From the NCBI RefSeq assembly GCF_001434785.1, contig NZ_AZDT01000028.1, positions 1 to 64,000 of the forward strand: a DNA stretch of 64,000 bases. The letters are read 5' to 3'. A program made the position numbers and the translations under genes. Positions 49,291 to 59,486 of the stretch are shown in pieces. The notes below the pieces were generated by a model. The model had not been told where the DNA came from. It worked only from the letters and a program-made list of their open reading frames with translations, and searched no databases. The DNA comes from Levilactobacillus namurensis DSM 19117. Its GTDB lineage: Bacteria > Bacillota > Bacilli > Lactobacillales > Lactobacillaceae. Within the stretch, counting starts at the first letter, position 1, and each line of letters opens with the position of its first letter.

Positions 49291-49969
49291 CCCTCCAAAC
49301 CTTTTCGTCCGTCAGTGCCGCAATCGGTCCTTGTTCGGTTCCCTGCGGTGTCAACATCAAGAAGTGTTGGCTGTACTTACGAGCCAACGGAATGTCGTGG
49401 GTGACAAAGAGAACGGTCAATCCCTGTTGCTGGTTCAACCATTGAACCAGGTCCAGCAACTCCGTCTTAGTCACGGGATCCAGGCTCGCCGTCGATTCAT
49501 CGAGAATCAGCAGGCTGGGCGCTTCAACCAGCGCTTGGGCCAAGTACGCCTTTTGCTTCTCGCCCCCTGAGGCCTGACCAATGGGCCGGGTAGCGATCTT
49601 TTCCAAGCCCGTTTCCGCTAAAATCTTGGCGACCCGTTGCCGCTCCGCGCGACTCAGCCACGGGAGCTTCCAACCCGTCAGGTTCAACCCCACGAAGTCC
49701 CGAATCGTGAGCGGATAATCCGCATCGATATTGCGAAACTGCGGTACGTAGCCAATGCGTAGGCTCGGGTCGTACACCACCCGCCCCGTTGTCGGACGGA
49801 GTTGGTGCAGAATCGTCCGCATCAGGGTGGTCTTCCCCACCCCGTTCTCTCCCACGATACTCCAGAATTCTCCGGGGCGTACGGTCAGGTTCAAATCGTT
49901 AAAAACGGGGTGACCCGGAAAGGTCATCCCCAGATGGTTCAATTCTAAGATTGCTTGCGTCGTAGTCAT
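49277..49969 (-). CDS. znuC: Zinc/manganese ABC transporter ATP-binding protein
   Basis: The 230-residue ATPase has Walker A GENGVGKTTLMRT, signature ASGGEKQKAYLAQAL, Walker B SLLILDESTASLD and the H-loop LFVTHDIPLARK. Signature ASGGE in place of LSGGQ is common in metal importers. Start and the previous stop overlap as ATGA. Confidence 0.9.
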   Translation of the reverse strand: MTTTQAILELNHLGMTFPGHPVFNDLNLTVRPGEFWSIVGENGVGKTTLMRTILHQLRPTTGRVVYDPSLRIGYVPQFRNIDADYPLTIRDFVGLNLTGWKLPWLSRAERQRVAKILAETGLEKIATRPIGQASGGEKQKAYLAQALVEAPSLLILDESTASLDPVTKTELLDLVQWLNQQQGLTVLFVTHDIPLARKYSQHFLMLTPQGTEQGPIAALTDEKVWRGERV

Positions 49970-50895
49970 TCAGACGTCCTCGCTTCCTGTTGAATCCGTA
50001 AGACTTGTCGATACTGGCCCGCCATCCACTCACGGTACGTGGTGTGCACTGGCATGGTCTCGGTGACTTTGACCACCGGTACCCGATACTTCCGGGCTAA
50101 GCGCACCATGGTCGCCACGTTATTGCTGGAGTTCTGGGTGTTCTCGACAAAAAAGGCGATTTTGTGATGTTTCAATTGGTGCTGCAAGCGGGTGATATCG
50201 GCGGGCGTGGGGTCACTATCCTCTTCGATGGCCTGCGCAAAGTGCTGGTCACTGATGTGGTACCCCATGGCCTTTAGCGCTAGGCTAAACACGGGTTCGC
50301 TGACCGCGACTGCTTGGCCGTTCGCGTGTTGCTTGATGCGCTGCGCCAACTGGGGCAAAACGGCTAACTGGCGTTGGTACGCCGCACCGCGCCGTTGGAA
50401 ATCGCGGGCGTGGGCCGGGTCTAACGCGCTGAACTGCTTGACCAATTGCCGGGTCATGGTCCGCATCAGCTGCGGATCACTCCAGAGATGGGGGTTATCC
50501 CCCATCTTCCGGCCGACCAAAGTCCCCAACGTCAACGTATGAATCTGCGAATGACCGTTAGCCGCCACTAGGCGTTCCATCCAACTGTCATAGCCCAAGC
50601 CGTTTTGAATCACCACGTTGGCCTTAGCGACCGTCTTAGCAGTCGCAATATCGGGTTCGAAGCTCTCCGGATCAATACTGGGACTGTTGATCACCGTGGT
50701 GACCGTCCCCGCCGAACCCAGGATTTTTCGTGCCGCTTCACCATAGAAGTCTAGGCTGGCCACCACGTGGATGCCGTCGGTCTTCGTCGTGGTCCGTTGT
50801 GAGGGGGTCGCCTTGCATCCCGTTAGGAATAAGGCCAGTGTTCCCACCATTAGGAGCACCACCGTTAGCCATCTTCTGCGCCGCACAAAATCCAT
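49966..50895 (-). CDS. znuA: Zinc/manganese-binding lipoprotein of an ABC transporter
   Basis: The cluster A-I (TroA-like) solute-binding protein has a lipoprotein signal ending in LALFLTGCKA (lipobox LTGC). Metal ligands are expected at KMGDNPHLWSDP (His), ISDQHF and near FFVENTQ. There is no His-rich loop typical of ZnuA, so manganese is possible. The longest ORF would start inside the operator at 50918-50940. The ATG at 50895 is used, and a GTG at 50886 with AAGAG 9 nt upstream is an alternative. The znuA-znuC-znuB order is a complete importer. Confidence 0.87.
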   Translation of the reverse strand: MDFVRRRRWLTVVLLMVGTLALFLTGCKATPSQRTTTKTDGIHVVASLDFYGEAARKILGSAGTVTTVINSPSIDPESFEPDIATAKTVAKANVVIQNGLGYDSWMERLVAANGHSQIHTLTLGTLVGRKMGDNPHLWSDPQLMRTMTRQLVKQFSALDPAHARDFQRRGAAYQRQLAVLPQLAQRIKQHANGQAVAVSEPVFSLALKAMGYHISDQHFAQAIEEDSDPTPADITRLQHQLKHHKIAFFVENTQNSSNNVATMVRLARKYRVPVVKVTETMPVHTTYREWMAGQYRQVLRIQQEARTSE

Positions 50896-50917
50896 CTCTT
50901 TTCGTCTTAAAATTCTG

Positions 50918-50940
50918 TAAATGATAATTATTACCATTTA
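50918..50940 (-). promoter_or_regulatory. Fur-family operator (Zur-box-like) of the metal ABC operon
   Basis: A 23-bp near-perfect palindrome: left arm TAAATGATAAT, one central T, right arm complementary to TAAATGGTAAT. It matches the layout of Fur-family boxes with AAA/TTT flanks as in Bacillus Zur boxes, though the core half-site TGATAAT is closer to Fur. It covers the expected start of transcription, so it should repress when metal is bound. Confidence 0.8.
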
Positions 50941-50942
50941 CC

Positions 50943-50970
50943 AGTTTATCGATTTTTGAAAGCTTGTCAA
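50943..50970 (-). promoter_or_regulatory. Promoter of the metal ABC operon
   Basis: On the minus strand consensus -35 TTGACA (50970-50965), 16 nt spacer and -10 TAAACT (50948-50943). The operator follows within 3 nt. Confidence 0.7.
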
Positions 50971-51079
50971 TCTTTTTTCTAAGCCCATGGTGGGTCTTAA
51001 CCCTATTTTAACCCTCTCTTGGTCACAGCCGTAACGCCGCCCGCACCACGACCATCGGCCTAGAGGACGTCTACGATGC

Positions 51080-52021
51080 TTAATGGACGTAAGGTGTTAA
51101 GAAGGCTGCGACCTTCTGGTCATACCTATCCGGGTCAGCCGCCCGGGTCATCACGTGCTGGGCGTCCGGGTGCCGGTACTTTTGCTTGGGACCTCCCGCC
51201 GCCTGGTAGAGGATGTCCAAGTTCTCGATAGGCACCGTCTGATCCTGGGCACCTTGAATGAAGAAAATCGGCAGTTGGGTGTGGCGCACCTGTTCGGCAA
51301 TGTTGCCATCCTTCAGGCGATAGCCCGCATCTAACCGGGAGTATTGGTTCGCCAGGTTCATGGTCGGCCGGGCCGGAACGTGGTACTTGTGGTGCAACCG
51401 GAACCGCGCTTCACTGTAGATCGACGCGTATCCCGAATCAGCAATCACCGCTTTAACGTTGGCGGGGAGGTCTTCGCCAGCGGTCGCCAGGACCGTTGCG
51501 GCGCCCATCGAAATCCCCATCAGGACAATCTGGACGTCATTTCCCCGCAACTCGATGACCTTTTGAATCCACTGCTGATAATCGTGCCGGTCCAACCAGC
51601 CGTAACCGATGGTGTTGCCTTCACTTTCCCCGTGAGCCCGCGCATCCGGCATTAAGACACTATACCCCTGCGCTTCGAACATCCGGGCATACGGCACCAT
51701 CTGCTCGCGCGAATGTCCCAGACCATGGGCGACGATTGCGACCCGGTTATGCACTTGCTGGTCATTGTTTAGGAACGACGCCCGTAACCGCAGCCCGTCT
51801 CGACTGGTGATCTGCCACTCGCGCGGCTGTTGCATCAGATACCACGCGTTGTCTTCCGCCGAATTCTCCGCAATCGACCGCTGCCGGGACTTCTGCCGCC
51901 CCTTCGCGTAGGACTTCATCCCCACGTGATAGACCGCGGCCGTTCCCGCGAGGATCCCCGCGAGACTGGTGGCCGCTAACGCTGTGGTGATTCCTGCAAC
52001 TTTTTGCCAAGTTTTTGCCAT
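51080..52021 (-). CDS. Membrane-anchored alpha/beta hydrolase
   Basis: The 313-residue protein has an N-terminal hydrophobic segment (VAGITTALAATSLAGILAGTAAVY) that looks like an anchor, and an alpha/beta hydrolase fold. Nucleophile elbow is MGISMGAATVLA (Gly-x-Ser-x-Gly), acid is in IQGAQDQTVPIEN and His in PDAQHVM. AHGLGHSREQ forms the oxyanion region. Related to BAAT/YqkD-like hydrolases; substrate unknown. The ATG at 52021 is chosen; the longer ORF has no SD. Confidence 0.85.
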   Translation of the reverse strand: MAKTWQKVAGITTALAATSLAGILAGTAAVYHVGMKSYAKGRQKSRQRSIAENSAEDNAWYLMQQPREWQITSRDGLRLRASFLNNDQQVHNRVAIVAHGLGHSREQMVPYARMFEAQGYSVLMPDARAHGESEGNTIGYGWLDRHDYQQWIQKVIELRGNDVQIVLMGISMGAATVLATAGEDLPANVKAVIADSGYASIYSEARFRLHHKYHVPARPTMNLANQYSRLDAGYRLKDGNIAEQVRHTQLPIFFIQGAQDQTVPIENLDILYQAAGGPKQKYRHPDAQHVMTRAADPDRYDQKVAAFLTPYVH

Positions 52022-52140
52022 ATTTTCCGCATTCCTTTCTGACGTGACCTTTTCCTTTACCATACCCGAAAACGCACCGGGTTGCCAACCCTATCACTCC
52101 CAACCTAAGCAGAAAGTGCCCCGTTACCACCTGAACGACT

Positions 52141-52178
52141 AAAATCGCAGGTCCCCTCACTGAAGGACCTGCGATTCT
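52141..52178 (-). terminator. Terminator of the beta-glucoside operon
   Basis: On the minus strand AATCGCAGGTCC pairs exactly with GGACCTGCGATT and is followed by TTAG. Confidence 0.85.
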
Positions 52179-52201
52179 TAGAGTCGTGTTACTGTCGCCC
52201 G

Positions 52202-54608
<2,407 letters not shown>

Positions 54609-54629
54609 TCATTCGGCTTTTAAACCCAA

Positions 54630-54675
54630 AAGATGCGTTGCCAACCAGCTTCGTCAGCCACAGGCAACGCATCTT
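54630..54675 (-). terminator. Hairpin between the ROK regulator and glucosidase genes
   Basis: AAGATGCGTTGCC pairs exactly with GGCAACGCATCTT across a 20-nt loop; on the minus strand TTTTGGG follows. It sits inside the operon, only 45 nt before the glucosidase start, with no promoter visible after it. It may attenuate read-through or protect the 5' end of a processed bglA-kinase mRNA. Confidence 0.6.
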
Positions 54676-54688
54676 AACGTTAAAAATC

Positions 54689-55846
54689 TTAATGGTGAAA
54701 AACCAGGCGCGTTTGGGGCATGTGCAGTACCTGGTGAATAGCCAGTGACGCCCCACCCAATAGCGTGGCGTACTTGACGTCTTTCGACATCACCAACGGC
54801 GGTACTAACGGCATGAACCCTAGCTTCATCTGAATGTTCTTCAGAATCTCGGGCACCTGGTCGATCAACGGTGAGTTGAAGAAGATCATCTGGGGATCGT
54901 AGGCCGCAATCAAGTCGCTGGTCACAATCGCCAACTGATAACAGAAATCCTCGAGTAACTGGACAATCGCTGGATCTTGCCGGTCATAGTCCCGAACCAA
55001 CTGCTCTAACGAGTAGTCTTGCTGTTTCTTCAGCCGCCCCGCTTTGGCCAGTAGCGCAGTTTGCGACCACTCGGTATCAAAGTTAGGCAACGTCGCCAAG
55101 CGGCGGTGCGGGTCTTGGACATCCTGAATCATGATCTGGCCGATCTCCCCGGCCTGTCCGTAGTTTCCCCGGTACAGCTGGGTGTTCAAGATGATACCCG
55201 CGCCGAACCCTTCGTGAATACTGATCGACACGATACTCTGCAATTCCTGTTTACTGAAGTCCTGCTCGAACACAGCGGATTGGTTGGCCTCGTTCTCCAA
55301 AATCACGGGAACGTGATAGCGTTCGCGAAAGTGCGCCGCGAGATTCACGTTCTCAAAATCCACAAACGGAGAGGTCACGATGGTGTCCTGATAGACCACC
55401 CCAAAGATGGCAATCGAAATCGCAACTAACCCATTTTCCACGGAGAACTTGGGCAACTGCCCCATCATCTTGTCCATTTCCGCCACAATCTCCCGGATTG
55501 GGCGCTGGTCAATGGACACGGTGTTGTATTCCAAGGCGCGTCCATCCATCTGAGTGGCTAACATTTCAATCGCCGACCCCGAGATACTGAAGTTAATCAC
55601 GTACCCGTAGCTGGCGTTGTAAGCAACCAGTTCTGGACGGCGCCCACTCGCATTCGATAGACGGTCCTCACCCACGCTGACCACGAGTTTGCGGGTCAGC
55701 AGTGTGCCGACGATATCCGAGACCGTGACCTTGTTTAGGCCCAGGCGCTTCGAAATATCATTTCGCGAAATCGGCCCGTGGTTCACAATGGCTTGGAGCA
55801 CCGAATGCTCGTTATGGTCGCGCATGACGTCCTTGTTAATAATCAC
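54689..55846 (-). CDS. ROK-family transcriptional regulator (XylR/NagC type)
   Basis: The 385-residue protein has an N-terminal winged helix (NEHSVLQAIVNHGPISRNDISKRLGLNKVTVSDIVGTLL) and a ROK sugar-binding domain (ISIHEGFGAGIILNTQLYRGNYGQAGEIGQIMI). The cysteine-rich zinc loop usual after GxxGExGH is replaced by Cys-free sequence. GTG start 24 nt after the symporter. Expected to regulate the operon in response to a beta-glucoside or its phosphate. Confidence 0.88.
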   Translation of the reverse strand: MIINKDVMRDHNEHSVLQAIVNHGPISRNDISKRLGLNKVTVSDIVGTLLTRKLVVSVGEDRLSNASGRRPELVAYNASYGYVINFSISGSAIEMLATQMDGRALEYNTVSIDQRPIREIVAEMDKMMGQLPKFSVENGLVAISIAIFGVVYQDTIVTSPFVDFENVNLAAHFRERYHVPVILENEANQSAVFEQDFSKQELQSIVSISIHEGFGAGIILNTQLYRGNYGQAGEIGQIMIQDVQDPHRRLATLPNFDTEWSQTALLAKAGRLKKQQDYSLEQLVRDYDRQDPAIVQLLEDFCYQLAIVTSDLIAAYDPQMIFFNSPLIDQVPEILKNIQMKLGFMPLVPPLVMSKDVKYATLLGGASLAIHQVLHMPQTRLVFHH

Positions 55847-55870
55847 TTGATTTCAACTCACTTTTTCCCT

Positions 55871-57271
55871 TTAGTCAGCATCGTCTTCAGCGTTTTCCTT
55901 GGCGTGCTTGATAGCCAAGTCGCTTTGCATCTTCTTTTCAATCCCATCAACATGATAGAACATCAAAGCGATACCGGAAAGGGCGAACCCAATCAGTGGA
56001 ACCCAAATGTAGTTCAATTCAATCCCACGTAAGGCACCTGCGGATTGGGCGTGGTTAGCAACGTAACCAGTGGTGGTCAATAACCAACCAGTGATCACAC
56101 CACCAATTCCCATCCCTAACTTCGCGGAGAAGCTAGAGAAGGAAGTGACGATTCCTTCGGCCCGAACACCGTTCTTCCATTCACCGTAGTCAACGGCATC
56201 GGCTAACATAACGGCGATTAAACCAGAAACGTAACCAGTCCCTAAGTAACCCACGATGGTGGCGAAGATGATCATTGGCACGCTAAGGCTGTTAGCCCCA
56301 ACACTTAAGAGTAATTGACCCACGCAGGCTAAGATCATCCCACCTAACATGGTGTTCCGCTTACCGATCCACTTAGACGTCATTGGCGTTAAGACCACGG
56401 CAACCAAGGCCACAATCTGTAAACTCAAGACGAAGGAAGCTAAACCGGCATCATGCATGTTGTACTTGAAGAAGTAAACCGTAACTTGAGACCGCGTCTG
56501 CATCCCCAACCAGTAAATGAAGTTGATGAAGATGATGATGGCCCAAGGCCAGTTACGACGAAGCGCTTTCAAAGATTCCTTGATTGGAATTGACTTCCGC
56601 GAACTCTTGGTCTGAACCCGTTCGTGGGTGTTCTTGAAGACGAAGGCGAAAATCAAGACCACAACGACCCCGACAATCAACGACCAGATAAACCAGCCGT
56701 GGGCACTGGTGGTTGAGCCCCCGAAGAAGGCAACCATTCCCAGCGTAATCCCGGTAATCAACGTGGCACCGGCAGTTCCCATGAATTGACGAATCGTCGA
56801 TAACGTTACCCGCTCTTGTGGGTTGCTAGTTAATGATGGCAAAATTGACGTAATTGGAATATTAACGGCTGAATAAAGAACATCAACCCCAATGTAAGTA
56901 ACGTAGGCCCAAATCAGCTTCCCCGTTAAACTCAGGTTCGGCGTGGTGAAGACCAACACACAGAAGACCGCGAATGGAATCGAGAACCATAACCAGTACG
57001 GTCGACTCTTCCCATACTTGGTGTGGGTGTGGTCGATCATAATTCCCCAGAAAGGCCCATCAAAGGCATCGACGATCCGGGCAACTAAGAACAGGGTCCC
57101 CACGGCGGCGGCACTGATCCCGAACGTGTCCGTGTAGAAAATCATTAAGTACGTCCCAACCATCTGGAAAGAGAGGTTGCAGGCAAAGTCACTCAAACTA
57201 TAGGCGAATCGTTCCTTCCAAGGCACCATATTTTTGGTGGCAGCCTCGACGTGCGGAGCATTTTCACTCAT
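55871..57271 (-). CDS. GPH-family sugar:cation symporter (MFS)
   Basis: The 466-residue membrane protein has 12 predicted helices and the GPH signatures ARIVDAFDGPFWGIMIDHTHTKYGKSRPY near the N-terminus and GVRAEGIVTSFSSFSAKLG in the second half. There is no C-terminal IIA domain. It imports glycosides unphosphorylated, with H+ or Na+. AGAGGTG precedes the ATG at 57271. First gene of the operon; substrate inferred as beta-glucoside from neighbours. Confidence 0.87.
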   Translation of the reverse strand: MSENAPHVEAATKNMVPWKERFAYSLSDFACNLSFQMVGTYLMIFYTDTFGISAAAVGTLFLVARIVDAFDGPFWGIMIDHTHTKYGKSRPYWLWFSIPFAVFCVLVFTTPNLSLTGKLIWAYVTYIGVDVLYSAVNIPITSILPSLTSNPQERVTLSTIRQFMGTAGATLITGITLGMVAFFGGSTTSAHGWFIWSLIVGVVVVLIFAFVFKNTHERVQTKSSRKSIPIKESLKALRRNWPWAIIIFINFIYWLGMQTRSQVTVYFFKYNMHDAGLASFVLSLQIVALVAVVLTPMTSKWIGKRNTMLGGMILACVGQLLLSVGANSLSVPMIIFATIVGYLGTGYVSGLIAVMLADAVDYGEWKNGVRAEGIVTSFSSFSAKLGMGIGGVITGWLLTTTGYVANHAQSAGALRGIELNYIWVPLIGFALSGIALMFYHVDGIEKKMQSDLAIKHAKENAEDDAD

Positions 57272-57349
57272 ATTCAATACACCTCTTAGGTAAAAAATAG
57301 TGACAAACATAAAACGTGACGGTATTAATAAACTCAACTTTCATTGACT

Positions 57350-57378
57350 AGGATACTGTAACCGTTTTCAATTGTCAA
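57350..57378 (-). promoter_or_regulatory. Promoter of the beta-glucoside operon
   Basis: On the minus strand -35 TTGACA (57378-57373) and -10 TATCCT (57355-57350), 17 nt apart. A full cre site fills the spacer. Confidence 0.8.
57357..57370 (-). promoter_or_regulatory. cre site (CcpA operator)
   Basis: TGAAAACGGTTACA on the minus strand matches every position of the cre consensus TGWAANCGNTNWCA. It lies between -35 and -10, so CcpA bound there should block transcription when a preferred sugar is used. Confidence 0.85.
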
Positions 57379-57398
57379 TCTAATTTTTCAAAAAAATC

Positions 57399-57418
57399 GT
57401 GCGGAACCGGTTGCGCAC
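57399..57418. promoter_or_regulatory. Palindromic operator candidate upstream of the promoter
   Basis: GTGCGGAACCGGTTGCGCAC is a 20-bp palindrome with one mismatched pair, centred about 30 nt upstream of the -35. It is a candidate site for the operon's ROK regulator. Confidence 0.55.
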
Positions 57419-57490
57419 GGGGGTTCCCGTGCAATCACTAGCTTTCTAGCGGTAGCCAAGCGGTAGTTCGGTTTATCAGATAACGCGTAA

Positions 57491-57517
57491 CGATAAGAAA
57501 ATTCAATTTTCTTATCG
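57491..57517. repeat. Perfect 13-bp-arm palindrome
   Basis: CGATAAGAAAATT (57491-57503) is followed by one C and its exact complement (57505-57517). The stem is AT-rich and has no T tail, so it is not a normal terminator. It lies between the operon's operator and repeat locus 3; a protein-binding site or cruciform is possible. Confidence 0.7.
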
Positions 57518-57558
57518 CCGGTCCCCCACCCTTATCTTTCCAACCATCCGTCATTAAC

Positions 57559-57650
57559 GGTGATTACACACTGTCGTAATCACCCGCCTTACCGGTTGGG
57601 CCTGAAGAGGCTCAACCTCACGGCTAAACTACGCGTACCCAAGACAGTGT
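57559..57650 (-). repeat. Miniature structured repeat, locus 3, minus-sense copy (C)
   Basis: On the minus strand AGCCGTGAG (57625-57617) leads into a 9-bp hairpin GGTTGAGCC/GGCCCAACC with a 6-nt loop, then CCGGTAAGGCGG (57595-57584). These are the flanks of the full repeats, but the whole inner domain is replaced by a short hairpin. It is followed by hairpin GGTGATTAC/GTAATCACC, whose 8-nt loop (57568-57575) is the exact complement of 57643-57650 upstream, giving mutually exclusive or kissing pairings. Confidence 0.65.
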
Positions 57651-57900
57651 TTTCTGGCACTCAAAATGGGAAATATCAACATAGAAGACTACTAAACCCA
57701 AATGATCGGGTAAGTCTGATTGGGCCTCGAATCAATGATATGCATCGTCGTACACTTAACTCTGAAAATGGTTGACGGGCCGATTCGTGCAAGCCGTCAC
57801 CACAACCTTATCTTGTTCGGGATGGGGGTAATAGTCGTCAATATGACCGGGTGCCACGGTTTGATGGCACATCATGTTCCGTTATGATTACACAAATGTA
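57651..57900. other. Non-coding spacer of repeat locus 3
   Basis: No gene seen. It contains a hairpin TGCCA..TGGCA around 57852-57869 and otherwise nothing that I recognise. Confidence 0.35.
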
Positions 57901-58059
57901 AGCCGAGAGGACGGCCAGACAAGGCTCAGCCGTGAAATTTTCCTTGGTGAGCGCTTCTTAGCTCGCCTAGGAAAAGGCCAAGCTTGAAAACCTGAACTTT
58001 GGGTTTCAAGTTGTGCCCACGGCGTTCCAGCCTTGTCTGGCCGTCCGGTAAGGCGGATG
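57901..58059 (+). repeat. Structured intergenic repeat, locus 3, plus-sense copy (B3)
   Basis: A perfect 18-bp outer helix (57909-57926 with 58029-58046) encloses TTTTCCT/AGGAAAA (57938-57944 with 57969-57975) and CTTGAAA/TTTCAAG. The third hairpin has changed on both sides relative to B1/B2 (CTTCGAG/CTCGAAG). Flanks AGCCGAGAGG and CCGGTAAGGCGGATGA and inner block GTGCCCACGGCGTTCCAGCC are kept. Confidence 0.8.
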
Positions 58060-58077
58060 ACTATCATGCCAGTAATT

Positions 58078-58113
58078 AAAAAAGCCCTGTAAGACCGTTT
58101 GGTTTACAGAGCT
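58078..58113 (-). terminator. Terminator after ispE
   Basis: On the minus strand AGCTCTGTAA pairs with TTACAGGGCT and is followed by seven T. It lies 72 nt beyond the ispE stop. Confidence 0.85.
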
Positions 58114-58184
58114 AATCTTAGATTGTTTAGATGATATGGTGCTGAACTGTACAACCAGCACGTCCCTTTAAGACAGTGCCTAAC

Positions 58185-59039
58185 TTAAGGTAACGGCCGC
58201 ACTAAATAGACTTCCCGACAGAAGCCCTTCATGCCGTTGAACACCCGCTGGGCCCGGGACTGCTTGCTGCAGAGACCGAAGACCGTGGGACCGGTCCCAC
58301 TCATCTGAGCCGCGTCGGCGCCGAACTTCATCATCTGCTGCTTCAGTTGCGTAATCTCCGGGTAGCGTTTCGCCGTCAACGGTTCCAGGGCGTTGCCCAT
58401 GACGGCGCACATCGCGTTAATGTCTTGATCCCGAATCCCACGTAAGAGCGCGTCAATGTCCGGATGGGCTAAGTCGTCGTAGCGGATCCGCTGGAGAATG
58501 CTGGGCGTCGAGACGCTGACCTTAGGCTTGGCCAGCACCACCCACGAGGTCGGTAACTTCGAGAGCGGTGTAATCCGCTCTCCGCGCCCCCGGACGTGGG
58601 CCGTCCGACCGTAAACGCAATACGGGACGTCCGAGTCGATCTGCAGACCCAACTCGGCCAACTCCTGCCAGGAAAGTCCTAGATCCCAGAGTTGGTTCAG
58701 TCCCCGCAAGACCGCAGCGGCATCCGAAGAGCCGCCCCCTAGTCCCGCAGCGACGGGAATATTCTTTTTGATGCGGATATTGACCCCTTGTTTAATCTTG
58801 AACCTCGATTGTAACAAGTGGGCCGCCTGAAAGGCCAAGTTACGCTGATCGTTGGGAAGAAACCCGCTGTCCGAGGCGACCCGGATGCGCTTATGGGTCG
58901 TCAACGTCTGAATGTCAACGTAGTCCGCCAGGTCGACCGAGGTCATCACCATGTTCCACTCCTCCGCCCCATCCTGGTGATGGTAAGGCGTGTCGAGCCC
59001 GAGGTTTATCTTGGCTGGTGCCTTTTCAATCAGTTGCAT
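58185..59039 (-). CDS. ispE: 4-diphosphocytidyl-2-C-methyl-D-erythritol kinase
   Basis: GHMP kinase of the MEP isoprenoid pathway. The 284-residue protein has EKAPAKINLGLDTPY, the ATP loop IPVAAGLGGGSSDAAAVLRGL and the C-terminal AAQMSGTGPTVFGL. Many lactobacilli keep ispE beside veg although they lack the rest of the MEP pathway and use mevalonate. Whether this copy is still a CDP-ME kinase is therefore open. Follows veg. Confidence 0.9.
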   Translation of the reverse strand: MQLIEKAPAKINLGLDTPYHHQDGAEEWNMVMTSVDLADYVDIQTLTTHKRIRVASDSGFLPNDQRNLAFQAAHLLQSRFKIKQGVNIRIKKNIPVAAGLGGGSSDAAAVLRGLNQLWDLGLSWQELAELGLQIDSDVPYCVYGRTAHVRGRGERITPLSKLPTSWVVLAKPKVSVSTPSILQRIRYDDLAHPDIDALLRGIRDQDINAMCAVMGNALEPLTAKRYPEITQLKQQMMKFGADAAQMSGTGPTVFGLCSKQSRAQRVFNGMKGFCREVYLVRPLP

Positions 59040-59126
59040 GAGCTCACCTTAATCCCAGATAGGTCCCTGACCTACCGTACTCGTGAATCTAATTAAGCCC
59101 ATTATACTATGCCAAAAGCCAAAATA

Positions 59127-59150
59127 AAAAGGCCTTATTCGGCCTTATTA
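59127..59150 (-). terminator. Terminator after veg
   Basis: On the minus strand AAGGCC pairs with GGCCTT around a short loop and is followed by TTTTATTT. Confidence 0.65.
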
Positions 59151-59151
59151 T

Positions 59152-59388
59152 TTATTCATCGAAGTCAACTTCGATGTTCTTGGTTAAGATATCGGTGTAA
59201 CTGTATGAAACCCGTTCAAACGAGTTTTCGTTTTGATCGAGATCAACCACAAAAACTGCGGGATAGGTTTCCCGAAGAATTCCATGCCGTTCGGTCGTCT
59301 TCTTGCGCCCAGCTTGGGCAATTACCATTAACTTCTCACCAATGCGACTATCAAGCTTGTCCTTGATATTTGCTAAACTAGTTGGCAT
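59152..59388 (-). CDS. veg: Veg family protein
   Basis: The 78-residue protein has the Veg signature IKDKLDSRIGEKLMVIAQAGRKKTTERHGILRETYPAVFVVDLD. In Bacillus Veg promotes biofilm formation and is highly transcribed; its biochemical action is unknown. GAGGTGA precedes the ATG at 59388; the longer ORF has no SD. It lies between ksgA and ispE, the conserved order. Confidence 0.94.
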   Translation of the reverse strand: MPTSLANIKDKLDSRIGEKLMVIAQAGRKKTTERHGILRETYPAVFVVDLDQNENSFERVSYSYTDILTKNIEVDFDE

Positions 59389-59486
59389 GCACTTCACCTC
59401 TGTGAAACATGATACCATAGTTTCACAATAAATGCAAATTATACCACAACCAACTTCAAAGCGCAATAATCAGCGGTTGGTAAGGG

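Noticed and set aside
57491-57517. Perfect palindrome as a terminator
   Set aside because: The stem is nearly all A/T and no T run follows on either strand.
57560-57775. Plus-strand ORF of 71 codons in repeat locus 3
   Set aside because: It overlaps the hairpins of the miniature repeat and has no SD or recognisable protein features.
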